Assembly: GCA_963834305.1 (NCBI GenBank)
Contig: CAWIAX010000002.1
Location: 186,001 to 250,000, forward strand
Length of the DNA: 64,000 nucleotides
Direction: 5' to 3'
Source: JACCXG01 sp963834305
GTDB taxonomy: Bacteria; Acidobacteriota; Vicinamibacteria; Vicinamibacterales; 2-12-FULL-66-21
The translations under genes and the position numbers were made by a program. Position 1 is the first letter of the stretch; the number at the start of each line of letters is the position of its first letter. Below, one piece after another: positions 1 to 9,145 of the stretch. The notes beneath the pieces are model-generated. The model saw only the letters and a program-made list of their open reading frames with translations, was not told the origin of the DNA and made no database searches.

Positions 1-1556
1 ACATCGGGCAGCGCGTCGTTCGCGACCTGCGCGACCAGCTGTTCCGCCACATCCTGAACCAGTCGGCCGCCTTCTTCAGCCGCCGTTCGACCGGCCAGCT
101 GATGTCGCGCATCACCCACGACGTCTCGCAGGTGCAGCAGGCGGTGTCGGAGACCATCGGCGACCTGCTGCGCGAGGGGCTGGCGCTCATCGGCTACGCC
201 GTCCTGCTGTTCTGGTGGGACGCCAAGCTCGCGCTCGTCTGCATCACGGGAGCCCCGGTCGTGGTCTACCCGCTCGTCCGGCTCGGGCAGCGGGTGCGCC
301 GCAGCACGCGGCGGAGCCAGGAGGAAATCGAGCACCTGTCGCACATCGCCGCCGAAGCCTTCGCCGGCCACCGGATCGTGAAGGCGTTCGGCGCCGAGGC
401 GCACGAGGCCCGCCGGTTCGGCCGGGCGTCCACGACGCTCTACCGCACCAACCTGAAGATCACCAGCACCGTCGCCCTCCTGCCGCCGCTCATGGAGTTC
501 CTCGGCGGGCTGGCGGTCGTCGCGCTCATCTGGTACGGCAGCGCGCGCATCGCCGCCGGCGAGACCACGCAGGGCAGCTTCCTCGGCTTCATCTTCGCCG
601 CGTTCATGATGTACACGCCGATCAAGAAGCTGAGCCGCGTCAACACCAACCTCCAGCAGGCGATGGCGGCGGCCGAGCGGATCTTCCACATGCTCGACCG
701 CCACACCGAGGTGCACGAGCGGCCGGGCGCCACGCCGATGCAGCCGCTGCGCCGCAGCGTCGAGTTCCGCAACGTGGCGTTCGCCTACGACGACGCCGAC
801 ACGCCGATCCTGCGCGACGTCTCGTTCACCGTGGCCGCCGGGCAGATGGTCGCGATTGTCGGCTTGAGCGGCGCCGGCAAGACCACCCTGGTCAACCTCA
901 TCCCGCGCTTCTACGACGTCACCGGCGGTGCCGTGCTGATCGACGGCATCGACGTGCGCGACGTCACGCTGCAGTCGCTGCGCGCCCAGGTCGGCATCGT
1001 GACGCAGGAGACCGTGCTGTTCGACGAGACCATCGCCGTGAACATCGCGTATGCCTCGCCGCACGCCACCCGGGCGCAGATCGAAGCGGCCGCCCGCGCC
1101 GCCCATGCCCACGACTTCATCCTCGAACAGCCGCAGGGCTACGAGACGCGCATCGGCGAGCGCGGACAGAAGCTGTCGGGCGGCCAGCGCCAGCGGATTG
1201 CCATCGCCCGGGCGCTGCTCAAGGACTCGCCGGTCCTGATCCTCGACGAGGCGACGTCGGCGCTCGACGCCGAGTCGGAACAGCTGGTGCAGGATGCGCT
1301 CGCCAACCTGATGCGCAACCGCACGGCGTTCGTCATCGCCCATCGCCTGTCCACGGTGCGGCGGGCCGACATCATCGTGGCGCTCGAGCGCGGACGGGTG
1401 GCCGAGCTGGGGCGCCACGACGAGCTCCTGGCGAATCCCGAGAGCGTGTACGCCAAGCTCTACGCACTCCAGGCGTTCGGCCGCGAGCCGGATGCCGCGC
1501 CGGCACCAGCGCCCGAGGTGCCGCGAGCCGGGCGCAGGGGAGTGGAGACACGATGA
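1..1556 (+). CDS. msbA: ABC exporter, MsbA/lipid A flippase type (5' end missing)
   Basis: Half-transporter that pairs as a homodimer and uses ATP to move a lipid-linked substrate across the inner membrane. The first full codon is at base 3 and the frame stays open to the window edge, so the N-terminal membrane segments are missing and 517 residues remain. Later transmembrane helices are followed by a nucleotide-binding domain: Walker A GLSGAGKTT near base 861, signature LSGGQRQR near 1173 and Walker B with LDEATSALD near 1235. The tail is Ala/Pro-rich. The stop overlaps the yicC start (ATGA), so the two are translationally coupled. MsbA is the nearest family by architecture; a general multidrug exporter cannot be excluded from this part alone. 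Confidence 0.85.
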   Translation, partial: IGQRVVRDLRDQLFRHILNQSAAFFSRRSTGQLMSRITHDVSQVQQAVSETIGDLLREGLALIGYAVLLFWWDAKLALVCITGAPVVVYPLVRLGQRVRRSTRRSQEEIEHLSHIAAEAFAGHRIVKAFGAEAHEARRFGRASTTLYRTNLKITSTVALLPPLMEFLGGLAVVALIWYGSARIAAGETTQGSFLGFIFAAFMMYTPIKKLSRVNTNLQQAMAAAERIFHMLDRHTEVHERPGATPMQPLRRSVEFRNVAFAYDDADTPILRDVSFTVAAGQMVAIVGLSGAGKTTLVNLIPRFYDVTGGAVLIDGIDVRDVTLQSLRAQVGIVTQETVLFDETIAVNIAYASPHATRAQIEAAARAAHAHDFILEQPQGYETRIGERGQKLSGGQRQRIAIARALLKDSPVLILDEATSALDAESEQLVQDALANLMRNRTAFVIAHRLSTVRRADIIVALERGRVAELGRHDELLANPESVYAKLYALQAFGREPDAAPAPAPEVPRAGRRGVETR

Positions 1557-2450
1557 TCAAGAGCATGACGGGCTTCGCCTCGCTCACCCGGGACGACGAC
1601 GAGGCGACCATCGCGGTGACGATCCGGTCCGTGAATCACCGCCACCTCGACCTCCAGCTGCGCCTGCCGCCGGCGCTCGCCGCCGTCGAGCCGCGGCTGC
1701 GCGCGCTCGTGCCGCGGCACGTCGCCCGGGGGCGGATCGAGGTGACGGTCGGCGTGCAGCAGCGGCGCGTCGCGGCGGTGGACGTCGAGCTGAACGAGCC
1801 CTTCCTGCAGGCTCTCGAAGCGGCACTGGAACGGGCCCGCGCCCGGGGCTACATTCAGGGCGTGATGACGCCGGGCGATCTGCTGCGCTTCCCCCAGGCG
1901 CTGGCCATCCGCGAGCGCACCGACGAGGCTGCTGCCGACGAGCAGCTGGCGCGGCTCGGGTCGCGCGTGGAACGAGGCCGTGGCGGCCGCGCTCGACGAG
2001 CTCGACGTCATGCGCACCAGGGAAGGCGGGTTCCTGCGCAGCGAGCTCGACGCCCGGCGGGAGCAGCTGGGCGAGCTGTTCGCGCGGGTGGCCGCCTGCG
2101 CGGATGCCGCCCTCGACGCCCTGCGGACCCGGCTTGCCGAGCGGGTGCGCGAACTGCGGGCGGAGGCCCTGGCCGACGAGGCCCAGGTCGCCCAGGAGAT
2201 TGCCCGGTTCGTGGGACGCTCGGACATCACCGAGGAGGTCGTGCGGTTCCGCGGGCACCTCGAGCACTGGCAGGCCCTGAGCGACGGACCCGAGCCGTGC
2301 GGCCGGAAGCTCGACTTCCTGCTGCAGGAGATGAACCGCGAGGTCAACACGGCCGGGTCCAAGGCCGAAGGGCCGGCCGTTTCCGAGTTGATCGTCACCC
2401 TCAAGGCGGAGCTCGAGAAGATGCGGGAACAGGTTCAGAATGTCGAGTAG
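1553..2450 (+). CDS. yicC: YicC-family endoribonuclease (one frameshift)
   Basis: YicC/YloC family proteins are conserved stress-linked endoribonucleases, often found beside gmk as here. The N-terminal part begins MIKSMTGFAS, the family hallmark, and includes the SVNHRHLD motif. The C-terminal part carries KLDFLLQEMNREVNT and ends within gmk. The two halves are in different frames. The switch is near base 1970, where reading on by one base restores the expected A-W-N-E sequence. The nearby domains are intact and the family is well conserved, so a sequence error is more likely than real loss. The start ATG overlaps the msbA stop. The last 11 bases overlap gmk, consistent with one operon. Confidence 0.85.
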
Positions 2451-3081
2451 CGGGGCACGCCGCGGGCTGCTGTTCGTCGTCTCGGCCCCGTCCGGGACCG
2501 GCAAGACCACGGTGGTCGAGCGGCTGGTCCAGCTCCTGCCGGACCTCGCCCTGTCGCGCTCCTACACCTCCCGCACCGCCAGGCCGGGGGAATCCGACGG
2601 GGTGGATTATAATTTCGTATCCCGCCAGCGCTTCGAAGCGATGATCGCGGACAACGCCTTCCTCGAGTGGGCGGACGTCTTCGGCAACCTCTACGGCACC
2701 GGCGCCGAGGACGCGGCCCGGCACCTCGGCACCGGCCGGGACCTGATTCTGGTGATCGACGTCCAGGGCGCGCGGCAGGTGCGGACGCGCTGCGCCGACA
2801 CGGTGAATGTTTTCGTGATGCCCCCCTCGTTCCGGGTGCTCGAGCAGCGGCTGCGGGGGCGCAGCAAGGACGCCGAAGCGGCGATGCAGCGGCGGCTGCA
2901 GACGGCGCGCGACGAGGTCGCCGCCTTCGTGGAATACGACTACGTGATCGTGAACGACGAGCTCGAGGCCTGCGTTGACCGGCTGCGGGCCATCATCCTG
3001 GCGGAGCGGACCCGCCTGCGCTCGGCCTGGCCCGAGGCCGAGCAGATTGTCCGCACGTTCGACGAGGAGCAGAAGGACTGA
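2440..3081 (+). CDS. gmk: guanylate kinase
   Basis: Phosphorylates GMP to GDP with ATP, an essential step of purine nucleotide supply in the cytoplasm. The 213-residue protein has the P-loop SGTGKTT at residues 18-24. The GMP-binding segment SRSYTSRTARPGE is followed by GVDYNFVS, and the lid contains RLRGR. Length and order match bacterial Gmk with a short N-terminal extension. The ATG lies inside the end of yicC, and the next gene, rpoZ, begins two bases after the stop. The yicC-gmk-rpoZ-coaBC order is widespread in bacteria and supports the assignment. Confidence 0.97.
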   Translation: MSSSGARRGLLFVVSAPSGTGKTTVVERLVQLLPDLALSRSYTSRTARPGESDGVDYNFVSRQRFEAMIADNAFLEWADVFGNLYGTGAEDAARHLGTGRDLILVIDVQGARQVRTRCADTVNVFVMPPSFRVLEQRLRGRSKDAEAAMQRRLQTARDEVAAFVEYDYVIVNDELEACVDRLRAIILAERTRLRSAWPEAEQIVRTFDEEQKD

Positions 3082-3082
3082 C

Positions 3083-3265
3083 ATGGCAGAACGATCGGAA
3101 CTGAGGAACGCGTTCGAATTCGTCACGCTCGCGGGCGCCCGCGCGCGGCAGCTGCTGCGCGGCTGCACGCCGCGCACGGACGGCTCCGAGAAGCCGGCGC
3201 GGCTGGCCGCGCTCGAGATCAAGCAGGGCTTCGTCCGCAAGGAACAGGCTCCGGTCGAGGAGTAA
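3083..3265 (+). CDS. rpoZ: RNA polymerase omega subunit
   Basis: Small accessory subunit that binds the beta' subunit and helps RNA polymerase assembly. The 60-residue protein starts at the ATG immediately after gmk; a longer in-frame upstream extension lies within gmk and is not needed. It contains the omega-like stretch NAFEFVTLAGARARQLL, followed by a basic segment and the A-x-x-EI motif near residues 43-47. It is shorter than E. coli omega but similar to omega of other deep-branching phyla. Position between gmk and coaBC is the conserved context. Identification rests on this motif plus synteny. Confidence 0.88.
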   Translation: MAERSELRNAFEFVTLAGARARQLLRGCTPRTDGSEKPARLAALEIKQGFVRKEQAPVEE

Positions 3266-3274
3266 GCCGGATCC

Positions 3275-4477
3275 GTGGCGTTGATTGCTCTCGGCGTGGC
3301 CGGCGGTATCGGCGCCTACAAGGCGATCGAGGTCGTGCGCGGCCTGCAGAAGCGCGGGCACGAGGTGTCGGTGATCATGACGCGCTCGGCCCGCCGCTTC
3401 GTCGGCGAGCTGACGTTCGAGGCGATCACCCGCCGGCGCGTCATCACCAGCCAGTGGGCGCACGGCGCCAACGCCGACATCGAGCACATCGCCCTCGCCA
3501 CCGACATCAGCCTGCTGCTGGTGGCGCCGGCTACGGCCAACATCATCGGCAAGTTCGCCGCCGGCATCGCCGATGATTTCCTCACCAATCTCTACCTCGC
3601 GACCCGCGCTCCCGTCCTGATGGCCCCGGCCATGAACACCAACATGCTGGAGCACGACGCCGTCCGCGCCAACCTCGCGACGCTCGGCGCCCGCGGCGTG
3701 CGGTTCGTGGATCCCGGCGCCGGCTATCTCGCCTGCGGCTGGGTCGGCAAGGGGCGCCTCGCGGAACCCGACGAGATCGTCGAGGCCGCCGGGCTCGCGC
3801 TCCAGCCGTCGGGCTCGCTGCTTGGCCGGCTCGTAGTCGTCACCGCCGGTCCCACCTACGAAGACATCGACGACGTGCGTTATATCGGGAACCGATCGAG
3901 CGGGAAGATGGGCTACGCGGTGGCCGCCGAGGCCGTCCGGCGCGGCGGCCGCGTGATCCTCGTCTCCGGTCCCTCCGCGCTGGCGCCGCCGGCGGGCGCG
4001 GAGCTCGTGCGCGTGCGCAGCGCCGAGCAGATGCACACCGTCGTCCAGCGGCACGCCGCCGTGGCCGACGTGGTCGTCATGGCCGCCGCCGTGGCGGATT
4101 ACACGCCCGCCCGCCGCGCCGCCGGCAAGATTGAAAAGGCCGACGCCCCCCTCGAGCTGGCGCTGGTGCGGACCCCGGACATCCTCGCCGAGCTCGGACG
4201 CCTCCGCGCCGGCGGGCTCCGCCCGGTGCTGATCGGGTTCGCGGCGGAGAGCGGCGATCCCGTGGAGCGGGGCCGCCAGAAGCTGCTCCGCAAGGGCGCC
4301 GACCTGATTGTCGCCAACGACATCTCGAGCGAAGGCCTCGGCTTCGACTCCGACATGAACGCCGCGACGATCATCAGCCGCGACGCGACCGAGCCGTTTC
4401 CGGTTGCCCCCAAGACCGCGCTGGCCGCCACCATATTGGACCGCGCCGAGTCGCTTCTCGCACCGCTCACGACGTGA
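3275..4477 (+). CDS. coaBC: bifunctional phosphopantothenoylcysteine synthase/decarboxylase
   Basis: Catalyses two steps of coenzyme A synthesis: ligation of cysteine to 4'-phosphopantothenate (CoaB), then decarboxylation to phosphopantetheine (CoaC). The 400-residue protein starts at GTG 3275, giving MALIALGVAGGI. The N-terminal flavoprotein half has the DIEHIAL motif with the catalytic histidine, the PAMNTNM substrate motif and the ACGW cysteine flap (about residues 70-155). The C-terminal half begins with VTAGPTYEDID and has the NRSSGKMG nucleotide-binding motif near residue 205. Both halves are complete. It sits nine bases after rpoZ in the same operon. Confidence 0.96.
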   Translation: MALIALGVAGGIGAYKAIEVVRGLQKRGHEVSVIMTRSARRFVGELTFEAITRRRVITSQWAHGANADIEHIALATDISLLLVAPATANIIGKFAAGIADDFLTNLYLATRAPVLMAPAMNTNMLEHDAVRANLATLGARGVRFVDPGAGYLACGWVGKGRLAEPDEIVEAAGLALQPSGSLLGRLVVVTAGPTYEDIDDVRYIGNRSSGKMGYAVAAEAVRRGGRVILVSGPSALAPPAGAELVRVRSAEQMHTVVQRHAAVADVVVMAAAVADYTPARRAAGKIEKADAPLELALVRTPDILAELGRLRAGGLRPVLIGFAAESGDPVERGRQKLLRKGADLIVANDISSEGLGFDSDMNAATIISRDATEPFPVAPKTALAATILDRAESLLAPLTT

Positions 4478-4511
4478 TTTACGCGTATACACACGGCGAC
4501 CAGGAGACGCG

Positions 4512-5291
4512 ATGACCCGCCACGAGGTCGCGGATCATCTGCGCTTTTTCCAGGAGCTCGGCGTTGCCGGGATCAGCCGTGATCCGGCGTGGCGGAAGCG
4601 CGCGCCGGCGACCGCCCCCGGCATTCCCGCGGAGGTGACAGCGGGCGCAGCGGCCGCCGTCGAGCCGGCCGCCATGCCGGTCGCCGTGGCTCGCTCGGCC
4701 GGCGAAGCGCTGGCCGCCATCCGCGACGATCTCGGCGACTGCACGCGCTGCAAGCTGGCCACCCAGGGGCGCACGCAGATCGTGTTCGGGGTGGGCAACC
4801 CGGCGGCGGATCTGATGTTCGTGGGCGAGGCGCCCGGCGCTGATGAAGATGTCCAGGGGGTGCCGTTCGTCGGGCGGGCCGGCCAGCTGCTCACCAAGAT
4901 GATCGAGGCGATGGGCTTCCGCCGCGAGGATGTCTATATCGCCAACGTGTTGAAGTGCCGGCCGCCGGGCAACCGCAATCCGGAACCGGACGAGATCGTC
5001 CAGTGCGAGCCGTTCCTGTTCCGGCAGATTGCCTCGGTGCAGCCGAAGGTCGTCATCGCCCTCGGCGCCTTCGCGGCGAAGACGCTGCTGCGCACCCAGG
5101 ATCCGATCTCGCGGCTGCGCGGCCGGGAGTTCGAGTTCCGCGGCGCCACGCTGATCCCGACCTTCCATCCCTCGTTCCTGCTCCGCAGCCCCGGCTACAA
5201 GCGGGAAGCCTGGGAGGACCTGAAGAAGGCGCTCGTCCTGCTCGGCCGCGTGCCGCCCGCGGCGGATCCGCCAGGCGCCGCGCGCCAGTAG
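4512..5291 (+). CDS. family 4 uracil-DNA glycosylase (4Fe-4S)
   Basis: Removes uracil arising from cytosine deamination, starting base excision repair. From ATG 4512 the protein is 259 residues. After a variable Ala/Pro-rich N-terminus comes the 4Fe-4S cysteine set typical of type 4 UDG: Cys77, Cys80, Cys149 and Cys165. The uracil-binding GEAPG is at 105-109 and the FHPSFLL motif at about 218-224. This distinguishes it from UNG-type enzymes. An in-frame upstream extension overlaps coaBC and is less likely. It lies between coaBC and priA in the same direction. Confidence 0.93.
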   Translation: MTRHEVADHLRFFQELGVAGISRDPAWRKRAPATAPGIPAEVTAGAAAAVEPAAMPVAVARSAGEALAAIRDDLGDCTRCKLATQGRTQIVFGVGNPAADLMFVGEAPGADEDVQGVPFVGRAGQLLTKMIEAMGFRREDVYIANVLKCRPPGNRNPEPDEIVQCEPFLFRQIASVQPKVVIALGAFAAKTLLRTQDPISRLRGREFEFRGATLIPTFHPSFLLRSPGYKREAWEDLKKALVLLGRVPPAADPPGAARQ

Positions 5292-5303
5292 CCCGCCGCC
5301 GCC

Positions 5304-7781
5304 ATGCGCCGCATCCGCGTCGCCGTGCCGGTGCCGGCGCTCGACGCCCTCACCTACAGCCTGCCCGGTGACTTTCCCGACCCCGCCGCCGGCGCGCGGG
5401 TTCTCGTCCCCCTCGGCAAGCGGATCGTGACCGGTGTCGTTGTCGGCCAGGACGACGAACCGGCGCCGCCGTCTGGCGATGGTGGGGACGAGGGGGTGAA
5501 AGACGTCATCGATGTCCTGGACGAGGAGCCGTTCCTCCCGGCGGACGTGGTTGCCCTCACGACCTGGATTGCCGAATATTACGCCTGCGGCGCGGGAGAC
5601 GCGATCGGCGCGGCGATGCCGCCGCGCGCCTTCCTCGAAAGCGAGCGGCACGCCCAGATCACCGGCCTCGGCCGCGAGCGCCGGCCGCTCGAGCGCGGCC
5701 TGCGCCGCGAGCTGCTCGACCTGCTGCCGGGCGACAAGCCCGCGCCGGTGCATGCGCTGGCCGGTGACCGCCGCGGCGCCCACGCCGGGCTGCTGGCGCT
5801 CGAGCGCGCCGGCCTGATCCAGATCACCGCGCCGGTGGTGGGCCGCGCGGCGGCCTTCAGGACGGTGCGGGTCGCGACGCTCACGGCGCAGGGGCACGAC
5901 GTGCACCAGTCCGCGCCGCCCGGCGGCGCGGAGCAGGCCGAAGCCCTCAGCGTCAAGCTGGGCCCGAGACAGCGCGAGGCCTTGACGCTGCTGGCCGGCG
6001 CCCCGGAGGGACTGGACGCCTCGGCGCTCGCGCAGGGCGGCGTGCCGGCGGCCACCCTGAAGCGCCTGGGCACGCTCGGGCTCGTGTCCTTCAGCCGCCG
6101 CCGCGTCGAGCGCGACCCGTTCGGCCACGCCGTGGCCCCGGCCGGCGCCGCGCCGGGCGCGCGGCCGCCGGTGACGTTGACCGCCGAACAGACCGCCGCG
6201 CTCGCCCGGCTGCGGGCGCTGGCCGGATCCGGAACGTTCGCGGTGGCCCTGCTGCACGGCGTCACCGGCAGTGGCAAGACCGAGCTCTACCTGCGCCTTG
6301 CCGGCGACGCCGCGCAGGCGGGGAAGGGCATGTTGCTCCTCGTGCCCGAGATCGCGCTGACCCCGGCGGTCGCGGGGACGTTCCGCGCCACCTTCGGCGA
6401 ACGCGTCGCCATCCAGCACAGCGGCCTCTCCGACGGCGAGCGCCACGACCAGTGGCACCGCATCCGCCGCGGCGACGTGGACATCGTCGTCGGCACGCGG
6501 TCGGCCGTGTTCGCGCCGCTGCGGAACCTCGGCCTCATCATCGTGGACGAGGAGCACGACGGCTCCTACAAGCAGGAGGAGAGCCCCCGCTACCACGGCC
6601 GCGACGTCGCGGTGATGCGCGCCCGCGCGCGGAACGCGCTGGTCGTGCTGGGCTCGGCCACGCCGTCGCTCGAGAGCTTCCACAACGCGCGCAACGGGCG
6701 CTACACGCTCGTCACCCTGGCGAACCGGGTGCTCGACCGGCCGATGGCCAGCGTCCGCCTGGTGGACATGCGCGAGGAGTACGCCGCGTCTGGTCCGGAT
6801 GTCGTGATCAGCGCCGCGCTCGTCGAGGCGATCCGCGACCGGCTGGCGCGCGGCGAGCAGGCGATGGTGCTGCTCAACCGCCGCGGGTTTGCCACCAGCG
6901 TGTTCTGCCGGCAGTGCGGCACCACGCTCGAGTGCCCGAACTGCAGCGTGACGCTGACCGTGCACCGCGCGGCGCGCCGCGCGCGCTGCCACTACTGCAA
7001 CTACGCGACCGGCGTGCCGACCCGGTGCGCGCAGTGCGCCGGCACCTTCCTGGAGCAGAGCGGCTTCGGCACCGAGCGCGTCGAAGCGGAGATCGCCGGC
7101 CTGTTCCCCGCGGCGCGCATCGCGCGGGTGGATCGCGACACCATCCGCCGGCGGGGCGCCATCGCGGCGCTGCTGGCCCGCTTCTCCGCCGGCGAGATCG
7201 ACGTGCTGGTCGGCACCCAGATGATTGCCAAGGGGCACGATTTCCCGCAGGTGACGCTCGTCGGGGTCGTCTCGGCCGACGTCGGCCTCGGGCTGGCCGA
7301 TTTCCGGGCCGGCGAGCGCACGTTCCAGCTGCTCACGCAGGTGGCGGGGCGGGCCGGGCGCGGCACGATTGCGGGGGAGGCGGTGGTCCAGACGATTCAT
7401 CCGACCCACTACAGCATCCGCCACGCCTGCCGGCAGGACTACCTGGCCTTCTACGACGAGGAGATCACGTTCCGCCGGGCGATGCGCTATCCTCCGGCGG
7501 TTGCGCTGATCAACGGGATCGTCAAGGCCGCCACGCTCGACGCCGCGCTGAGCGATGCCGCGGCGCTGGTGGCGACGCTGCGGGCGGGCGGGGAGACCTA
7601 CCGCGTGCTCGGCCCGGCGCCGGCGCCGCTCAGCAAGATCAAGGGGGAGCACCGGGCGCAGTTCTTCATCAAGGGCATTCACCGGGCCAGGATGCGGCAG
7701 GCGCTGCTGGCGGCGCTCGCGGCGCGTCCGGACCTGCGGCGGCGGACGATCGTGGACATCGATCCGGTCAGCGTGCTCTAG
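5304..7781 (+). CDS. priA: primosomal protein N' (replication restart helicase)
   Basis: PriA recognises stalled or collapsed replication forks and reloads the replicative helicase. The 825-residue protein has the N-terminal DNA-binding region (RVAVPVPALD at the start), helicase Walker A GVTGSGKTELY near base 6258 and the DEEH box near 6547. Two pairs of CxxC zinc-binding motifs follow between about 6905 and 7040. The C-terminal helicase motifs GTQMIAKGHDFP and QVAGRAGR complete it. No disruption is seen. It begins 12 bases after the glycosylase gene. Confidence 0.97.
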   Translation: MRRIRVAVPVPALDALTYSLPGDFPDPAAGARVLVPLGKRIVTGVVVGQDDEPAPPSGDGGDEGVKDVIDVLDEEPFLPADVVALTTWIAEYYACGAGDAIGAAMPPRAFLESERHAQITGLGRERRPLERGLRRELLDLLPGDKPAPVHALAGDRRGAHAGLLALERAGLIQITAPVVGRAAAFRTVRVATLTAQGHDVHQSAPPGGAEQAEALSVKLGPRQREALTLLAGAPEGLDASALAQGGVPAATLKRLGTLGLVSFSRRRVERDPFGHAVAPAGAAPGARPPVTLTAEQTAALARLRALAGSGTFAVALLHGVTGSGKTELYLRLAGDAAQAGKGMLLLVPEIALTPAVAGTFRATFGERVAIQHSGLSDGERHDQWHRIRRGDVDIVVGTRSAVFAPLRNLGLIIVDEEHDGSYKQEESPRYHGRDVAVMRARARNALVVLGSATPSLESFHNARNGRYTLVTLANRVLDRPMASVRLVDMREEYAASGPDVVISAALVEAIRDRLARGEQAMVLLNRRGFATSVFCRQCGTTLECPNCSVTLTVHRAARRARCHYCNYATGVPTRCAQCAGTFLEQSGFGTERVEAEIAGLFPAARIARVDRDTIRRRGAIAALLARFSAGEIDVLVGTQMIAKGHDFPQVTLVGVVSADVGLGLADFRAGERTFQLLTQVAGRAGRGTIAGEAVVQTIHPTHYSIRHACRQDYLAFYDEEITFRRAMRYPPAVALINGIVKAATLDAALSDAAALVATLRAGGETYRVLGPAPAPLSKIKGEHRAQFFIKGIHRARMRQALLAALAARPDLRRRTIVDIDPVSVL

Positions 7782-7813
7782 ACGGGGGCGCGACGCCGGC
7801 GCGGCGGACTGCG

Positions 7814-8794
7814 CTACTCGGCGAAGGCGATCGGGACGGGGGTGAAGCAGAGCGCGAGGATGATGAAGGCGATGACGGCGACGGTGCGGCGGCCGCGGCC
7901 GAGCGGCTCGTGTTCGTAGATGACGCGGGGATGGCGCGGCCCGAGCAGGAACAGCATCACGAGCATCATCACCGTCATGATGAGCCAGCTCGGCGAGATG
8001 AACGTCATCACCAGCGCGGTGCCCACGGTCACGACGGAGATGGGCGTCGACCAGCGGCCGAGGGTGGCGTAGGTCAGGTGGCCGCCGTCCAGCTGACCGA
8101 AGGGCAGCAGGTTCAGCGCGGTGGCCAGCATGCCGAACCAGCTGGCGAAGACCATCGGGTGCATGTTGAACGCGCGCCCGTCGGGGATGGTGCCGAAGAT
8201 CAGCCAGGCGGCTCCCTTGAACAGCAGCGGCTCCCCGAAATATATGAGGTTGCCGGTCTCGGTCGGGGCGGCGATGACGTTCGACAGGTTGAGCCCGGCG
8301 AACAGCACGCCCACCAGCACGACGAACCCGGCGATCGGTCCCGCGACGCCGATGTCGAACAGCACGGTCCGGGTCGGGAACGCTTCCCGGATCCGGATCA
8401 CCGCGCCAAGCGTGCCGGTCAGGGCCGGCGCGGCCGGGATGAACAGGGGCAGGAAATAGGGCAGGGTGGCGTCCACCTTGTAATAGCGGCACGCCAGGTA
8501 ATGGCCCATCTCGTGCGCGCCCAGGATCGCCAGGATGGACGCGCTGTACCAGAATCCCTTCAGGATCAGCGCCCATTCGAAGGGCGGCAGCGCCACACGG
8601 CCGAACTCGGAGACGAACGCGAGATAATGGCCTACGCCAGCGTAGGTCGTGGTCGCAACTGTCAGAAGAAAAAGGAGAACGTGCTTCCACACGACATCCT
8701 GGAACCGCCGGGGGGGTTCCGGCACACGCCAGACCGCTCCAGCCGGTTCGGCGGAGAGGTCGGCAGGGAGGAGCGGCGGGGACGCGGGCCTCAA
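7814..8794 (-). CDS. site-2-type zinc metalloprotease (M50 family membrane protein)
   Basis: Intramembrane zinc protease of the M50 family, which cleaves membrane-embedded regulators or precursors. It has several hydrophobic segments, the zinc-binding HEMGH motif near base 8505 and a second metal-ligand segment LLPFGQLDGGH near 8095. The only workable start is TTG 8794, which overlaps the HU stop (TTGA), so translation is probably coupled to the HU gene. Members with this cytosolic proline-rich N-terminus lack PDZ domains, as here. The physiological substrate cannot be told from the sequence. Confidence 0.88.
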   Translation of the reverse strand: MRPASPPLLPADLSAEPAGAVWRVPEPPRRFQDVVWKHVLLFLLTVATTTYAGVGHYLAFVSEFGRVALPPFEWALILKGFWYSASILAILGAHEMGHYLACRYYKVDATLPYFLPLFIPAAPALTGTLGAVIRIREAFPTRTVLFDIGVAGPIAGFVVLVGVLFAGLNLSNVIAAPTETGNLIYFGEPLLFKGAAWLIFGTIPDGRAFNMHPMVFASWFGMLATALNLLPFGQLDGGHLTYATLGRWSTPISVVTVGTALVMTFISPSWLIMTVMMLVMLFLLGPRHPRVIYEHEPLGRGRRTVAVIAFIILALCFTPVPIAFAE

Positions 8795-9063
8795 CCTCCG
8801 ATGTTCTGCAGGTCTTTGCCGGGTTTGAAGCGGATCGTGCGGCCTGGCGGGATGCGCACTTCCTTGCCCGTCCGCGGGTTGCGGCCGATGCCGCGCTTCC
8901 GGGGCTTCACCTGGAATACCCCGAAGCCTCTCAGTTCGATCCGCTCGCCGCGCTGCATCGAGAGACGCATGGCGTCGAACACGGCGTCCACCGCCACCTC
9001 GGCCTTCACCTTGGTGATATCGGCGACCTTGGACACCTCGTTGACGATGTCAACTTTGATCAT
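8791..9063 (-). CDS. HU/IHF-family DNA-binding protein
   Basis: Histone-like protein that bends DNA and helps compact the nucleoid. The ATG at 9063 gives 90 residues starting MIKVDIVNEV. It has a Shine-Dalgarno AGGAG nine bases upstream; a longer reading to 9108 would cross the promoter. The family signature GFGVFQV and the basic beta-arm KRGIGRNPRTGKEV are present, followed by the RTIRFKPGK core. The arm resembles IHF-alpha-like members more than E. coli HU, but HU against IHF cannot be settled here. It is the first gene of a two-gene leftward operon with the M50 protease. Confidence 0.93.
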   Translation of the reverse strand: MIKVDIVNEVSKVADITKVKAEVAVDAVFDAMRLSMQRGERIELRGFGVFQVKPRKRGIGRNPRTGKEVRIPPGRTIRFKPGKDLQNIGG

Positions 9064-9091
9064 GCTTAGGCGCTCCTGGGGATTTGTAACC

Positions 9092-9120
9092 AGAATAAAT
9101 AGAAACACTTACGCTGTCAA
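9092..9120 (-). promoter_or_regulatory. sigma70-type promoter of the HU gene
   Basis: On the minus strand a perfect -35 TTGACA (9120-9115) is separated by 17 bases from the -10-like TATTCT (9097-9092). This lies about 30 bases upstream of the HU start codon. The AT-rich spacer stands out from the GC-rich surroundings. Confidence 0.65.
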
Positions 9121-9145
9121 GGCTGGGCCTAACTAACTTTCACGC

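Noticed and set aside
4479..8690. Very long open frame (1403 codons) on the minus strand
   Set aside because: It lies opposite the glycosylase and priA, has Arg/Gly/His-biased low-sense sequence and no domain. It is the usual antisense shadow of high-GC genes.
6452..9136. 894-codon plus-strand frame crossing priA and the HU operon
   Set aside because: Spans three real genes in other frames and has no recognisable domain or start context.
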